From: SURF-24 sp964537965
GTDB taxonomy: Bacteria; Bacteroidota; Ignavibacteria; Ignavibacteriales; SURF-24
Assembly: GCA_964537965.1 (NCBI GenBank)
Contig: CAZIDB010000089.1
Span: 1 to 17,917 of the forward strand
Direction of reading: 5' to 3'
Length of the DNA: 17,917 bases
Below, one piece after another: positions 1 through 8,227 of the stretch; positions within the stretch are counted from its first letter, which is position 1; the number at the start of each line of letters is the position of its first letter. The position numbers and the translations under genes are program-made. The notes under the pieces are model-generated. The model did no database searches. It saw only the letters and a program-made list of their open reading frames with translations, and was not told the origin of the DNA.

Positions 1-774
1 TTTTCAATACTTGGTATTGTGCTGGATGCGAAATCTGTTGAAACGCAGATAAATACTTTTATCGATACTGCAATTCCTTATAAGGAATACGCCGACTACG
101 CCAAAGAAATTATTCTATCCAGGATAGCTGAGTTTGTTGAGTACAGAACACTTGCAGGTTTAATCGGTGGTTTCGGTTTGTTGTTTGCGGCAAGCGGTTT
201 GTTCAGCAGCATGAGAACAGTGCTAAATAAAATATTTGTAACCAAAGAAGATAAAAATGTAGTCGTTGGTAAACTTAGAGATTTCGGTATGGTACTGTTT
301 GTAATTGTTTCTATACTGTTCTCCACAATAATTCTTCCAACAATTGATCTTGTGAAGAATGTTGTGCATACCTGGAAAATCCTTAATTACTTTCAACTAA
401 GCGGATTTGAACATTTGCTTGTAACATTTATTTCCTTCTTATTAATTTTTATTACGTTCTATGTTTTTTACGGATTCATACCGTATGAAAAATTGGGAAA
501 GAAGATTCCGGTAGTAAGTGCATTGTGGGCTGCTATTCTCTGGGAAATTGCTAAGAGAATTTTTGGTTATTACCTGTACAATTTTGCAAATATGAACCGC
601 GTTTATGGTACTTATGCTTTAGTTGTTGTGCTTGCATTCTGGATTTACTATTCATCTGTTCTGTTTATTGTAGGAGCAGAAATCGGTCAGCTATATCGTG
701 AGCGGCTTGAACAAAAGAAAAATGTAGAGCGGCTTACAAAAGCTAAGTACAAACAAGTCCGCCCTAAGAAATAA
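1..774 (+). CDS. YihY/BrkB family inner-membrane protein, 3' part
   Basis: Integral membrane protein of the YihY/virulence factor BrkB family, whose molecular function is poorly settled. The reading frame is open to the first base of the window (FSILGIVLDAK), so the true start lies upstream and the GTG at 19 need not be used. About 257 residues are visible. Hydrophobic segments include AGLIGGFGLLFAASGLF, MVLFVIVSILFSTIIL, LLVTFISFLLIFITFYVFYG and LVVVLAFWIYYSSVLFIVGAEIG. The last, with its preceding NRVYGTYA, is the typical BrkB C-terminal signature, and the protein then ends in a basic cytoplasmic tail. It converges on the minus-strand gene that ends five bases after its stop. No terminator hairpin is visible between them. 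Family assignment is confident; function is not. Confidence 0.85.
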   Translation, partial: FSILGIVLDAKSVETQINTFIDTAIPYKEYADYAKEIILSRIAEFVEYRTLAGLIGGFGLLFAASGLFSSMRTVLNKIFVTKEDKNVVVGKLRDFGMVLFVIVSILFSTIILPTIDLVKNVVHTWKILNYFQLSGFEHLLVTFISFLLIFITFYVFYGFIPYEKLGKKIPVVSALWAAILWEIAKRIFGYYLYNFANMNRVYGTYALVVVLAFWIYYSSVLFIVGAEIGQLYRERLEQKKNVERLTKAKYKQVRPKK

Positions 775-779
775 TCATA

Positions 780-1913
780 TCAGAAAAAATTATAAGACAA
801 AGTTAAACTGTTTGACATTCTTGTTGGTGTGCCGGTGGATTTTTCCAGGGATGCATTTATTCCTAAGTAAATATTATTTTCAATATAGAACAGGAAAGAG
901 CCATTTAATGAATTATAAAATGTTTCCTTGTCGTTGTGTGGTTTATATACTTGAATCCTGTAACCGGCAACAAAATTTATCCGGTTATTCAGTTCGTAAA
1001 TGAAATCAAGATTTGCTGTTGCAGTAAATTGTTTAATAAATGAACTGTCTATTGGTGTAAATACTTCTGCAGATAAATTAATCTGTGTTCTCCAGCTTAA
1101 AGGATTCGAATACCTTCCTGTTATGGAAAGGTTAGGTGAGCCAGCTTTTGACCTGTCCCTTGTAGTAATTGTAAACAAAGTACCGGCAGAAATATCCCAG
1201 CCATAATATCTGTCGTTTACTCTTTCATTTATGTTGAATAAGACCTGCCTGATTCTTAAAATTCCGATTGCACCAATGCTATACCCGTTTAATAATTCAG
1301 AAGAACGAATTTCATTTTCAATATCGCCAAACCATTGGGTTTCGTAAACTTCACCGTAGAGGTCACGGTATTCATCTTCACGTTCAATTATATTGGCTAT
1401 GCTAATCATTGTTTCTTTGGGTAAATGATCAGATATAATATTTTCCTTTAACAAATGTTCTTCAATCCTTACTGCTTTGGCAAGTGCGGTTGCGTTAATA
1501 TATCTGCCGAAACCGGCACCGACAGTAACGTTGGAGGCTACCCTTGAATAGCTGTTTGTTTTTTGTCCTGTAAAAGATGCGAATCCAAACCAATCCCTGT
1601 TATCCCAAACATATTTTCTTGCGCTAAGTTCTGTACGAACATCATAATTGCTATTTCCCGCATCTCTGCCGCCAGTGCCATCAATATTAATAAACCAGGC
1701 AAAAGGAAGGGAAGTAAAGAATCTTCGGTAAATCAGGTTTGCGCTCATCGTATTGCCTGTAACACTATCGCCAACCTGTGCCCAGTTCCAGAATCCGTTT
1801 ACTCTTAAATTTGTCGCCTGACTTACAGGAACAAGATAATCCTGAACGCTGACATTTTGCGATAAACTTACAACTGTAATGACAGAAAGAAAAAATATTA
1901 TCCGCTTTATCAT
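780..1913 (-). CDS. predicted outer-membrane beta-barrel protein
   Basis: About 377 residues from the ATG at 1913. That start is preferred over an in-frame ATG ten codons upstream because it opens directly on a signal peptide (MIKRIIFFLSVITVVSLSQ) with likely cleavage before Gln. The mature part is rich in alternating aromatic/polar strands (SANLIYRRFF, WFINIDGTG, ISAGTLFTIT, INFVAGYRIQVY, NIYLGINASL) and ends in YNFF. A C-terminal aromatic residue is the usual recognition signal for barrel insertion by BAM. Between the strands lies a charged, probably helical insert (around EEHLLKENIISDHLPKE to IENEIRSSELL). I recognise no named family. It is the only gene of its strand here, divergent from the Rrf2 gene, so the 134-bp gap between them could hold both promoters. 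No strong ribosome site is visible. Confidence 0.7.
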   Translation of the reverse strand: MIKRIIFFLSVITVVSLSQNVSVQDYLVPVSQATNLRVNGFWNWAQVGDSVTGNTMSANLIYRRFFTSLPFAWFINIDGTGGRDAGNSNYDVRTELSARKYVWDNRDWFGFASFTGQKTNSYSRVASNVTVGAGFGRYINATALAKAVRIEEHLLKENIISDHLPKETMISIANIIEREDEYRDLYGEVYETQWFGDIENEIRSSELLNGYSIGAIGILRIRQVLFNINERVNDRYYGWDISAGTLFTITTRDRSKAGSPNLSITGRYSNPLSWRTQINLSAEVFTPIDSSFIKQFTATANLDFIYELNNRINFVAGYRIQVYKPHNDKETFYNSLNGSFLFYIENNIYLGINASLEKSTGTPTRMSNSLTLSYNFF

Positions 1914-1994
1914 AGATTTTTCATTTAGTGAATTTGTGTACAAGAAATACTAAAATTAAAGCTAATTATCAATTAAAGAATATTTTTTTAACAC

Positions 1995-2023
1995 TTGACA
2001 AACTGGGATATTGTTCTTATTTT
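1995..2023 (+). promoter_or_regulatory. sigma70-like promoter upstream of the rrf2 gene
   Basis: TTGACA at 1995-2000 (perfect -35) is followed after exactly 17 bases by TATTTT at 2018-2023 (four of six to the -10 consensus). Transcription would begin near 2030, about 18 bases before the Rrf2 start codon at 2048. This supports the ATG at 2048 over longer in-frame starts that lie upstream of the promoter. Seen in sequence; activity is inferred. Confidence 0.55.
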
Positions 2024-2047
2024 TATTTCAGAATTTTTAGTCTGATT

Positions 2048-2479
2048 ATGACGGTAATATTTTCAAAAAAATGTGAATACGGATTACAGGCAATCCTTTA
2101 TCTTGCGGCAAAAGAAGCTGAGGATGTTATTCGTGTAGATGTAATTGCAAAGGAACTTAAGATTCCGAAGGAATTTGTTTCAAAAATTCTTCAGAGCTTA
2201 AGAGAACACGGGATAATCGAATCCAAGAAAGGGAAAGCAGGCGGTTTTATTTTAGCCAAGAATCCAAATAAAATAAGGCTGATTGATGTTGTTGAAGCGA
2301 TAGATGGTTTAGAAGTGTTTAACAGTTGTGTCCTTGGTTTTCCAAACTGCAGCCCGGATCATCCTTGCGCTGTTCACGATAAATGGGGAAAGCTAAGAAC
2401 AGAAGCTTACAATATGTTGAGCGATGAAACCATTGATCAGTTCAAACAGAGAACTTTAAATAAATTAAGTCTTAAATAA
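2048..2479 (+). CDS. Rrf2 family transcriptional regulator, probable Fe-S type (NO/redox sensing)
   Basis: A 143-residue protein starting MTVIFSKKCEYGLQAILYLA, the classic Rrf2 N-terminus. A winged helix-turn-helix follows (VDVIAKELKIPKEFVSKILQ, then GIIESKKGKAGGFILAK, the wing with its usual GGF). Three cysteines, C94, C101 and C107, sit in CVLGFPNCSPDHPC. The spacing matches the cluster-ligand region of Rrf2 members such as IscR and NsrR, so it probably carries an iron-sulfur cluster. NsrR-type members use cluster loss on NO exposure to derepress target genes, and the neighbouring nirK and hemerythrin genes fit that role. That is inference, since IscR/RsrR-like duties share the motif. A longer in-frame start at 1928 is rejected because its extra 40 residues do not align with the family and overlap the promoter. 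Confidence 0.88.
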   Translation: MTVIFSKKCEYGLQAILYLAAKEAEDVIRVDVIAKELKIPKEFVSKILQSLREHGIIESKKGKAGGFILAKNPNKIRLIDVVEAIDGLEVFNSCVLGFPNCSPDHPCAVHDKWGKLRTEAYNMLSDETIDQFKQRTLNKLSLK

Positions 2480-2496
2480 AAAAATTTAATCTATTA

Positions 2497-2514
2497 TCGG
2501 ACAAAAAATTCCGA
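2497..2514 (+). promoter_or_regulatory. candidate Rrf2 operator (inverted repeat TCGGA-N8-TCCGA)
   Basis: A perfect 5-bp inverted repeat, TCGGA (2497-2501) and TCCGA (2510-2514), is separated by the AT-rich CAAAAAAT. It lies 23-40 bases before the next ATG, immediately downstream of a -10-like TATTAT at 2492-2497. The position right after the Rrf2 gene and ahead of the NO cluster suggests an operator. No biochemical motif is matched exactly, so this is inference. Confidence 0.35.
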
Positions 2515-2536
2515 AAATAAAACAAGCGGAGATAAA

Positions 2537-3766
2537 ATGAGTGAGATAATAAACAACAGGGAAATTAAGCTTAGTCTGCTAAAAGAAATGATTAAGAAAA
2601 TTGGTAATGAAACCGATTCGCAGCAAATCAGTTCTCAATTAAAAATACTGTTAAAAGAAGTTGCTTACGAAGATGTTATAACAGTTGAGCAGGAATTATT
2701 TGAAGAAGGTTTTGATAAAGATAAAATGCTGGAATTATGCGATTTGCATTCTGCTGCATTAAAAGGAATTCTTAATCCTGAATCAAAACTGAAAGAAACT
2801 GAAGGTCATCCGGTTCATACATTCAAAAAAGAAAATCAGGCGCTTAAGAGAGAAATAGAAATCGTTCGTAATTACTTTAGTAAGGTTAATAAACTTGACG
2901 ATACTGACAAGGCAGGAAAAATATTTGTAAACATTCACACAAGCTTTAACAACTTGATGGATGTTGAGAAACACTATTTAAGAAAAGAAAATCTTCTGTT
3001 TCCGTTTCTTGAAAAGCATAACATCACTGGTCCCTCTGCTGTTATGTGGGGTAAGCATGATCAGACAAGAGAATTGCTAAAGAATAGTATTGCAGTGCTT
3101 TCTTCCTGTCATAATATAATTGCAGGCGATGGTAAAGGGGCAATTGAACTAATACTTGAACCGGTATTAAAATCAATTGAAGAGATGATTTATAAAGAAG
3201 AAAATATTCTGTTTCCAATGGCAATGGATACTTTGAATAATGATGAATGGGAACAGGTTTATAAACAAAGCGATGAAATTGGCTTCTGCCTGTATGAGCC
3301 AACAGAAAAATGGAGACCGGAAAAACCTGAACAGAATTCTAAATCAGAGATTCTTAACGATTCAAAGATAAAACTTCCAACAGGAATATTTAACCTGAAT
3401 GAACTCACATCAGTTTTTAACACTTTACCGTTTGATATTACATTTGTTGATAAGGAGGATAACGTAAGGTTTTTCTCCCAGGGTAACGAAAGAATTTTCC
3501 AACGGAGTAAAGCAATACTTGGAAGAAAAGTTCAGTATTGCCACCCGCCTTCAAGCGTTCATATTGTAGAAAAGATATTAAATGATTTCAAAACGGGTGC
3601 TCAAACCAAAGCGGCTTTTTGGATAAACTTTAAAGGTAGGTTTGTGCACATAAGTTATTATGCTGTAAGAGATGAAAGTAATGAGTACCAGGGGACACTT
3701 GAAGTTACACAGGACCTAACTGAATTAAGATTGCTTGAGGGAGAAAAAAGAATTCTTGAGTATTAA
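2537..3766 (+). CDS. DUF438-hemerythrin-PAS domain protein
   Basis: A 409-residue cytoplasmic protein with no signal peptide. Order: DUF438 at about 1-75 (ends LCDLHSAALKG); a hemerythrin-like four-helix domain at about 85-235 (GHPVHTFKKEN, HYLRKENLLFPFLEKH, WGKHDQTREL, YKEENILFPM), carrying the His/Glu set for a diiron centre; and a PAS domain at about 290-405 (GRKVQYCHPPSSVHIVEKILNDF, then FVHISYYAVRDE and TLEVTQDLTELR). This exact architecture is a known family usually encoded beside DUF1858 proteins, as here. The ATG at 2537 has GCGGAG about ten bases upstream. Hemerythrin-PAS proteins are thought to sense or bind O2 or NO. With Rrf2 and nirK alongside, NO sensing or detoxification is likely but not shown. 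One H position before YLRKEN is retained; downstream YKEEN lacks a clear His. Confidence 0.88.
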   Translation: MSEIINNREIKLSLLKEMIKKIGNETDSQQISSQLKILLKEVAYEDVITVEQELFEEGFDKDKMLELCDLHSAALKGILNPESKLKETEGHPVHTFKKENQALKREIEIVRNYFSKVNKLDDTDKAGKIFVNIHTSFNNLMDVEKHYLRKENLLFPFLEKHNITGPSAVMWGKHDQTRELLKNSIAVLSSCHNIIAGDGKGAIELILEPVLKSIEEMIYKEENILFPMAMDTLNNDEWEQVYKQSDEIGFCLYEPTEKWRPEKPEQNSKSEILNDSKIKLPTGIFNLNELTSVFNTLPFDITFVDKEDNVRFFSQGNERIFQRSKAILGRKVQYCHPPSSVHIVEKILNDFKTGAQTKAAFWINFKGRFVHISYYAVRDESNEYQGTLEVTQDLTELRLLEGEKRILEY

Positions 3767-3809
3767 GGAATTATTTAGACAAAACACGATTTGACTGAAA
3801 GGGAATTAG

Positions 3810-4331
3810 ATGTACAGCGAAAGTAAAACAAAACTGATTATAACACCGGAGACAAAAATTTCTGAGCTGCTCAATGCATATCCGGCTCTGGAAGAGAAAC
3901 TAATTGAGATTGCTCCGGTCTTTTCAAAATTAAAAAATCCTGTTCTTAGAAAAACAATAACAAAAGTTACATCGTTAAGGCAGGCATCTATTGTAGCAAA
4001 TTTGCCAATCAACTATTTGGTAAATGAATTAAGAGAAGAAGCGGGACAAAATTCAGAACTCTATAAGGAAAATCAACTAAAGGAAAATTCAATGGATCTA
4101 TCTTTTACTACTGTGAAAGAAATTTATGATGCAACTAGTGACCTTGAAGAAGGGAAACATCCATTGGCTAAGGTTATTAATGACATACAACGACTGTTAA
4201 AAGGCGAAAGCTATTTGCTGATTACTCCTTTTATACCCGCACCGCTGATAGAAAAAGTAAGAGAAAAAGGTTTTAATGTAAAATCAGAAGAGACAATCAA
4301 ACATACTTTCGAAAATTATATCTGGCGTTAA
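3810..4331 (+). CDS. DUF1858 / DUF2249-like domain protein
   Basis: 173 residues. The N-terminal part (about 8-70: IITPETKISELLNAYPALEEKLIEIAPVFSKLKNPVLRKTITKVTSLRQA) matches DUF1858, a small helical domain related in style to the N-terminal domain of the di-iron repair protein ScdA/YtfE. The C-terminal part (about 92-168) contains DLEEGKHPLAKVINDIQRLLKGESYLLITPFIPAPLIEKVREKGF, resembling DUF2249, a small domain found with hemerythrin and denitrification proteins. GGGAATTAG precedes the ATG. It lies 43 bases after the DUF438 gene and 17 before the Fe-S gene, so all three are probably co-transcribed. No enzymatic motif is visible. Association with NO or iron-sulfur stress is inferred from partners. 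Confidence 0.78.
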   Translation: MYSESKTKLIITPETKISELLNAYPALEEKLIEIAPVFSKLKNPVLRKTITKVTSLRQASIVANLPINYLVNELREEAGQNSELYKENQLKENSMDLSFTTVKEIYDATSDLEEGKHPLAKVINDIQRLLKGESYLLITPFIPAPLIEKVREKGFNVKSEETIKHTFENYIWR

Positions 4332-4348
4332 TTTAGGAAAGACTCGTT

Positions 4349-5440
4349 ATGTCTGAAAAGAAAAAAATAATCAGAAATAATGAAAAGCCGGTACAAAAAT
4401 ATCGCTTTATAATTCAAAGTGCTTTTGCTGCATTATGTATCTGGATTGGAATAGAATTCTTCTTGTTCATAAAATACCTGGAATCAGGTGGAGCAACAAC
4501 TTTTTATAACAGACCACCAGGAGTAGAAGGATTTCTTCCCATAAGCTCAATGATGAGTCTTTATTATTTTTTTCTTTCCGGTGAAGTTCATCCGGCGCAT
4601 CCGGCAGGATTATTCATCTTTGTTGCAATTGTAGCGGTCTCGCTTTTATTCGGAAAAGCATTTTGCAGCTGGTTATGCCCGGTAGGATTTTTATCTGAAC
4701 TTGTGGGTGACTTTGGTGAAAAATTGTTCAAGAAGAAAATTCATTTGCCAAAGTTTCTGGATATTCCTTTGCGCAGCCTGAAGTATTTGCTGCTTGCCTT
4801 TTTTATTTATGCAATATTTTTTCTTATGACTGAAGTAGCAATCAAAGCTTTTCTTGATAGCCCGTACAACCTTGTTTCAGATATTAAAATGTGGTATTTC
4901 TTTGCAGACATTTCCAGGTTCTCGCTTATTGTAATTTCTGTTTTATTTCTGCTTTCGATTGTAATCAGAAATTTTTGGTGCAGGTATCTTTGCCCTTACG
5001 GTGCATTACTTGGACTGATTTCTTTTTTAAGTCCGAATAAAATTAAACGAAATCCTGTTAGCTGTATTGATTGCGGCAAATGTGCAAAAGTATGTCCTTC
5101 GTCTATAAAGGTTGATAAGGTTCTGACAGTAATGTCTGATGAATGCTCAAGCTGCTTAAATTGCATTGATGTTTGTCCGGTTGCTGATACTCTGGAAATG
5201 AAATTTACACCGGCAAAAAAAACAATCAATAAAAAAACAATTGCCATATCCGTAGTTGCTCTTTTCTTATTGATAACCGGACTGGGAATGTTAACCGGTT
5301 ATTGGCAAAATAAAATATCCAAAGAAGAATATATTGAGATGTATAAAAACATTGATGGCTTTGGACATCCGACAAGTGTTGAAGAAACAAAAAAATTCAA
5401 CCAAGAAGTACACAGCAATTTCAATAAAGAAAAACAATGA
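4349..5440 (+). CDS. membrane-bound double [4Fe-4S] protein, NapH/NosR/CcoG-like
   Basis: 363 residues with about five membrane segments (21-41, 86-106, 143-163, 190-208, 297-317). Two membrane-proximal CxxxCP motifs are present (C106-C110 in FCSWLCPVG and C211-C215 in WCRYLCPYG), the hallmark of the NapH/NosR/RdxA group. Two ferredoxin-type [4Fe-4S] motifs follow (C239-C242-C245-C249 and C266-C269-C272-C276), predicted on the cytoplasmic face. A last membrane segment and a charged tail of about 45 residues would return to the periplasm. Such proteins move electrons across the membrane (NapH, NosR) or assist oxidase assembly (CcoG). Between the DUF1858 and hemerythrin genes and upstream of nirK, a role in feeding or maintaining the nitrite reductase is plausible but inferred. 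AGGAAAG precedes the ATG. Its stop overlaps the next start (ATGA), indicating translational coupling. Confidence 0.88.
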   Translation: MSEKKKIIRNNEKPVQKYRFIIQSAFAALCIWIGIEFFLFIKYLESGGATTFYNRPPGVEGFLPISSMMSLYYFFLSGEVHPAHPAGLFIFVAIVAVSLLFGKAFCSWLCPVGFLSELVGDFGEKLFKKKIHLPKFLDIPLRSLKYLLLAFFIYAIFFLMTEVAIKAFLDSPYNLVSDIKMWYFFADISRFSLIVISVLFLLSIVIRNFWCRYLCPYGALLGLISFLSPNKIKRNPVSCIDCGKCAKVCPSSIKVDKVLTVMSDECSSCLNCIDVCPVADTLEMKFTPAKKTINKKTIAISVVALFLLITGLGMLTGYWQNKISKEEYIEMYKNIDGFGHPTSVEETKKFNQEVHSNFNKEKQ

Positions 5441-5913
5441 AAAGCATTATTAGTTCAATAAATAAAAAACATGAACACGGATTGATACAGGTAATTTTTT
5501 TAACGGACGCTGTAGACAGGCTTTTGAACGGAGATTACACTTCATCCAATATTGAAATTCTTATTCGATCCTTTAAATCTCTTTATAAGGATATTTTCAT
5601 TCTTTGTGAAAACGAAGAGGTTTATTTATTCCCTTACCTGGTAAATGAAAATAAAAATGAAAAAATTGAATATTTCAAAAAAGAACACCTACAGTTGTTT
5701 GCTAAACTCAGGTATATGCAATCAATAATAGAATTGTTAAATAAAAATGATACGGACAGAGACAAGATTCTTGAACTAAAACTGGCAGTTAAGGATTTAA
5801 GTAACAATATATCTTCGCATCTTCAAGATGAGAGTGAGACTTTTACCGGGGTTGGAAATCAGATTTTAAATAGTAAGAAAGCTATCAAACTACCGGTGGT
5901 AAGAAAGGCTTAA
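5437..5913 (+). CDS. hemerythrin-like four-helix protein with an altered iron site
   Basis: 158 residues, start overlapping the upstream stop by four bases. The hemerythrin pattern is visible: KKHEHGL (H12, H14), NEEVYLFPYL (Glu at 60/61), KKEHLQLF (H84) and SSHLQDE (H128). However, the position that in the other hemerythrin proteins of this window carries His ahead of the E-x-LFP motif (GHFIKEEVILYP, KHYLRKENLLFP) is Leu56 here (ILCENEEVYLFP), with Cys57 next to it. In the second half LFP is replaced by TFTGV. The diiron centre may therefore be incomplete or differently ligated. No signal peptide; cytoplasmic. It directly precedes nirK (two bases between stop and start), which suggests a role in NO or iron handling during nitrite reduction. 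That role is inferred. Confidence 0.75.
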   Translation: MKSIISSINKKHEHGLIQVIFLTDAVDRLLNGDYTSSNIEILIRSFKSLYKDIFILCENEEVYLFPYLVNENKNEKIEYFKKEHLQLFAKLRYMQSIIELLNKNDTDRDKILELKLAVKDLSNNISSHLQDESETFTGVGNQILNSKKAIKLPVVRKA

Positions 5914-5915
5914 GT

Positions 5916-7382
5916 ATGAACATCTCAAATAAAAAATTTACAGCTATTTTATTTTTTACTTCCATTGTCGGATTTATTCTTTTCAGTCAAGGTTGTTCAA
6001 ACGTTGATGCGGATAAAATTCAGGGCCAGGAACAGGCAATTCTAACGGATGCTCCCTTTGTGCCTCCTCCAATTGAAAGAGATTATCCGACAAAAGTGAT
6101 TATTCATCTTGAAGTTAAAGAAGTAGTTGGCAGACTTGCAGATGGTGTGGAATACACTTTCTGGACGTTTGGTGGTAAAGTGCCCGGAAAATTTATAAGG
6201 ATATGCGAAGGTGACCAGGTGGTGTTTTATCTTCACAACCACCCCGCAAATAAATTACCTCACAATATTGATTTGCACGCAGTCACTGGTCCAGGTGGTG
6301 GGGCAGTATCTTCTTTTACTGCACCAGGGTATACTTCAAAATTTTCATTTAAAGCATTAAACCCGGGATTGTTTGTTTATCACTGCGCCACCGCTCCTGT
6401 TGGAATGCATATAGCTAATGGTATGTATGGATTAATTCTTGTTGAGCCGAAAGAAGGATTACCAAAGGTTGATAAAGAATATTATATAATGCAGAGTGAA
6501 TTCTATACTGAAGGCAATTTTGGTGATCCCGGTCTTCAGCAATTCAGTACAGAAAAGGCTATTAATGAAAATCCTCCGTATGTGGTTTTTAATGGTTCTG
6601 TTGGTGCTTTAACAAACGAGAATGCAATTAAAGCTAATGTCGGAGAAACAATAAGATTATTTGTTGGAAACGGCGGACCAAATTTGGTTTCTTCTTTTCA
6701 CGTAATAGGTGAGATATTTGATTTGGTTAACGGCGAGGGTGGTACAGAAGTAAATCAGAAAAATGTTCAAACGACTTTGATACCAGCCGGTGGTTCTGCC
6801 ATTGTCCAATTCAATGTTCAGGTACCGGGAAATTATATTTTAGTCGATCATTCAATATTCAGAGCATTCAATAAAGGTGCCCAGGCAATATTGAATATAA
6901 GAGGAGAAAACAACTCAGAAATTTATACGGACAAACAAGATGAAGAATATTATACGCCCGCAAATTCATATGCAGGTTCTGTCTCATTAGAAAATACTAC
7001 AGAAATTTCCGTTGGTTCGGAAAAAGGCGGGATAACTTCAGAAGAAACTGATATTAATAAAATAGTCGCCGCAGGGAAAAAGATATATCAATCGACATGT
7101 TTAGCTTGTCATCAATCTGAAGGTCAGGGAATAGCAAATGTATTTCCTCCCCTCGCTAAATCAGATTACCTGCTTGCAGATAAAACACGTAGTATTAAAA
7201 TTGTTAAAAGAGGTTTGCAGGGACAGATAAATGTTAATGGAAAAATATATAATGGCATTATGCCTCCGCAAAACCTTGATGATGTACAAATTGCCGCAGT
7301 ACTGACTTATGTGCACAGCAGTTTTGGCAATAACGGGGATAAAATTTCTGCTGATGAAGTTAAAAGGATTACCGGTAAATAA
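5916..7382 (+). CDS. nirK: copper-containing nitrite reductase fused to cytochrome c, lipoprotein (NirK)
   Basis: Reduces nitrite to nitric oxide outside the cytoplasm. 488 residues: an N-terminal signal with Cys27 (FSQGC) suggests a lipid-anchored protein, with a less usual Gln in the lipobox. Two cupredoxin domains follow (about 60-330). Type 1 copper ligands are H116, C157, H165 and M170 (LPHNID, YHCATAPVGMHIANGM). Type 2 ligands are H121, H156 and H312 (VDHSIF). The catalytic Asp118 and second-sphere His262 (SFHVIGEIFD) are present, so the site is complete. After a linker rich in Ser/Thr/Glu comes a class I cytochrome c domain (about 380-470) with CLACH (C395-H399) and probable axial Met449 (IMPPQ). 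The built-in heme domain probably delivers electrons to the copper site. It is followed at 12 bases by the NirV-like gene. Very confident. Confidence 0.96.
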   Translation: MNISNKKFTAILFFTSIVGFILFSQGCSNVDADKIQGQEQAILTDAPFVPPPIERDYPTKVIIHLEVKEVVGRLADGVEYTFWTFGGKVPGKFIRICEGDQVVFYLHNHPANKLPHNIDLHAVTGPGGGAVSSFTAPGYTSKFSFKALNPGLFVYHCATAPVGMHIANGMYGLILVEPKEGLPKVDKEYYIMQSEFYTEGNFGDPGLQQFSTEKAINENPPYVVFNGSVGALTNENAIKANVGETIRLFVGNGGPNLVSSFHVIGEIFDLVNGEGGTEVNQKNVQTTLIPAGGSAIVQFNVQVPGNYILVDHSIFRAFNKGAQAILNIRGENNSEIYTDKQDEEYYTPANSYAGSVSLENTTEISVGSEKGGITSEETDINKIVAAGKKIYQSTCLACHQSEGQGIANVFPPLAKSDYLLADKTRSIKIVKRGLQGQINVNGKIYNGIMPPQNLDDVQIAAVLTYVHSSFGNNGDKISADEVKRITGK

Positions 7383-7393
7383 TGAGGTATTAA

Positions 7394-8227
7394 ATGAAAA
7401 CAGGAAAGTTAATTAAGCTTAGTTTTATCTTATTATTTTTTTTCAGCGTTATAATAATTCCATCACATAAAAGTGGCGAAAAAAAATCTATGTCCGATAA
7501 GATGGTTTTAATTCCTGCAGGTTCATATTCTCCGTTAAAAAAGATCAGTGATAAAATAGAAAAAATAAAAGTAAACTCTTTTTATATTGATAAATATCCT
7601 GTTACAAATGCACAGTACCTTGAATTTGTGAGGGAGAATCCGGAATGGAAAAAATCAAAAGTTAAAAGGATTTTTGCAGATTTCGCGTATCTGCAAAGTT
7701 GGAAATCGGATTTAGAATTAGGTCCGGATGTTTCTCCTAATTCTCCTGTAAAAAATGTTTCTTGGTTTGCCGCGCGTGCTTTTGCAAAATGGTGCGGAAA
7801 AAGGCTTCCTACATTAGATGAATGGGAATATGCAGCATCAGCAGGAAGACGTACACGAGATCTTGATAGTGAACAGGATTTTAAGCAGCAGATACTTGAT
7901 TGGTATTCTAAACCAAATAAAAATATCAGGGAAATTGGATCCGAAAAACCAAATTACTACGGTGTATTTGATTTATATTGTTTAGGCTGGGAATGGGTTG
8001 ATGATTTTAACTCTGTAATTGAAACAGGCGATTCGAGGAATGGAAATAATATTGATTTGAATTTATTTTGTGCAAGTGGTTCTGCCGGTAGTATTAATCC
8101 AACGGATTATGCCTCCTTTATGCGATATGCGTTCAGAAGCAGTCTTAAAGCCAGCTATACAATTTCTCATCTTGGTTTTCGTTGTGTAAAAGATATTTCA
8201 AACGGCAATTTAAAGGAGACAAAATGA
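7394..8227 (+). CDS. nirV: NirV-like SUMF1/formylglycine-generating-fold protein, exported
   Basis: 277 residues with an N-terminal signal or anchor (KLSFILLFFFSVIIIPS) followed by an FGE-sulfatase/SUMF1 fold. The marks are MVLIPAGSY, FYIDKYPVTNAQYLEFV, SPVKNVSWFAARAFAKWCGKRLPT with LDEWEYAASAG, GWEWVDDF, and the closing HLGFRCVKD. In several denitrifiers nirV, of this family, lies directly downstream of nirK; its exact task is unsettled. The clustered active-site cysteines of true formylglycine-generating enzymes are not obvious here (C134, C196, C226 and C264 are scattered), so a binding or maturation role is more likely than sulfatase activation. GAGG lies eight bases before the ATG at 7394. 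The gene overlaps the SCO gene by four bases. Confidence 0.85.
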   Translation: MKTGKLIKLSFILLFFFSVIIIPSHKSGEKKSMSDKMVLIPAGSYSPLKKISDKIEKIKVNSFYIDKYPVTNAQYLEFVRENPEWKKSKVKRIFADFAYLQSWKSDLELGPDVSPNSPVKNVSWFAARAFAKWCGKRLPTLDEWEYAASAGRRTRDLDSEQDFKQQILDWYSKPNKNIREIGSEKPNYYGVFDLYCLGWEWVDDFNSVIETGDSRNGNNIDLNLFCASGSAGSINPTDYASFMRYAFRSSLKASYTISHLGFRCVKDISNGNLKETK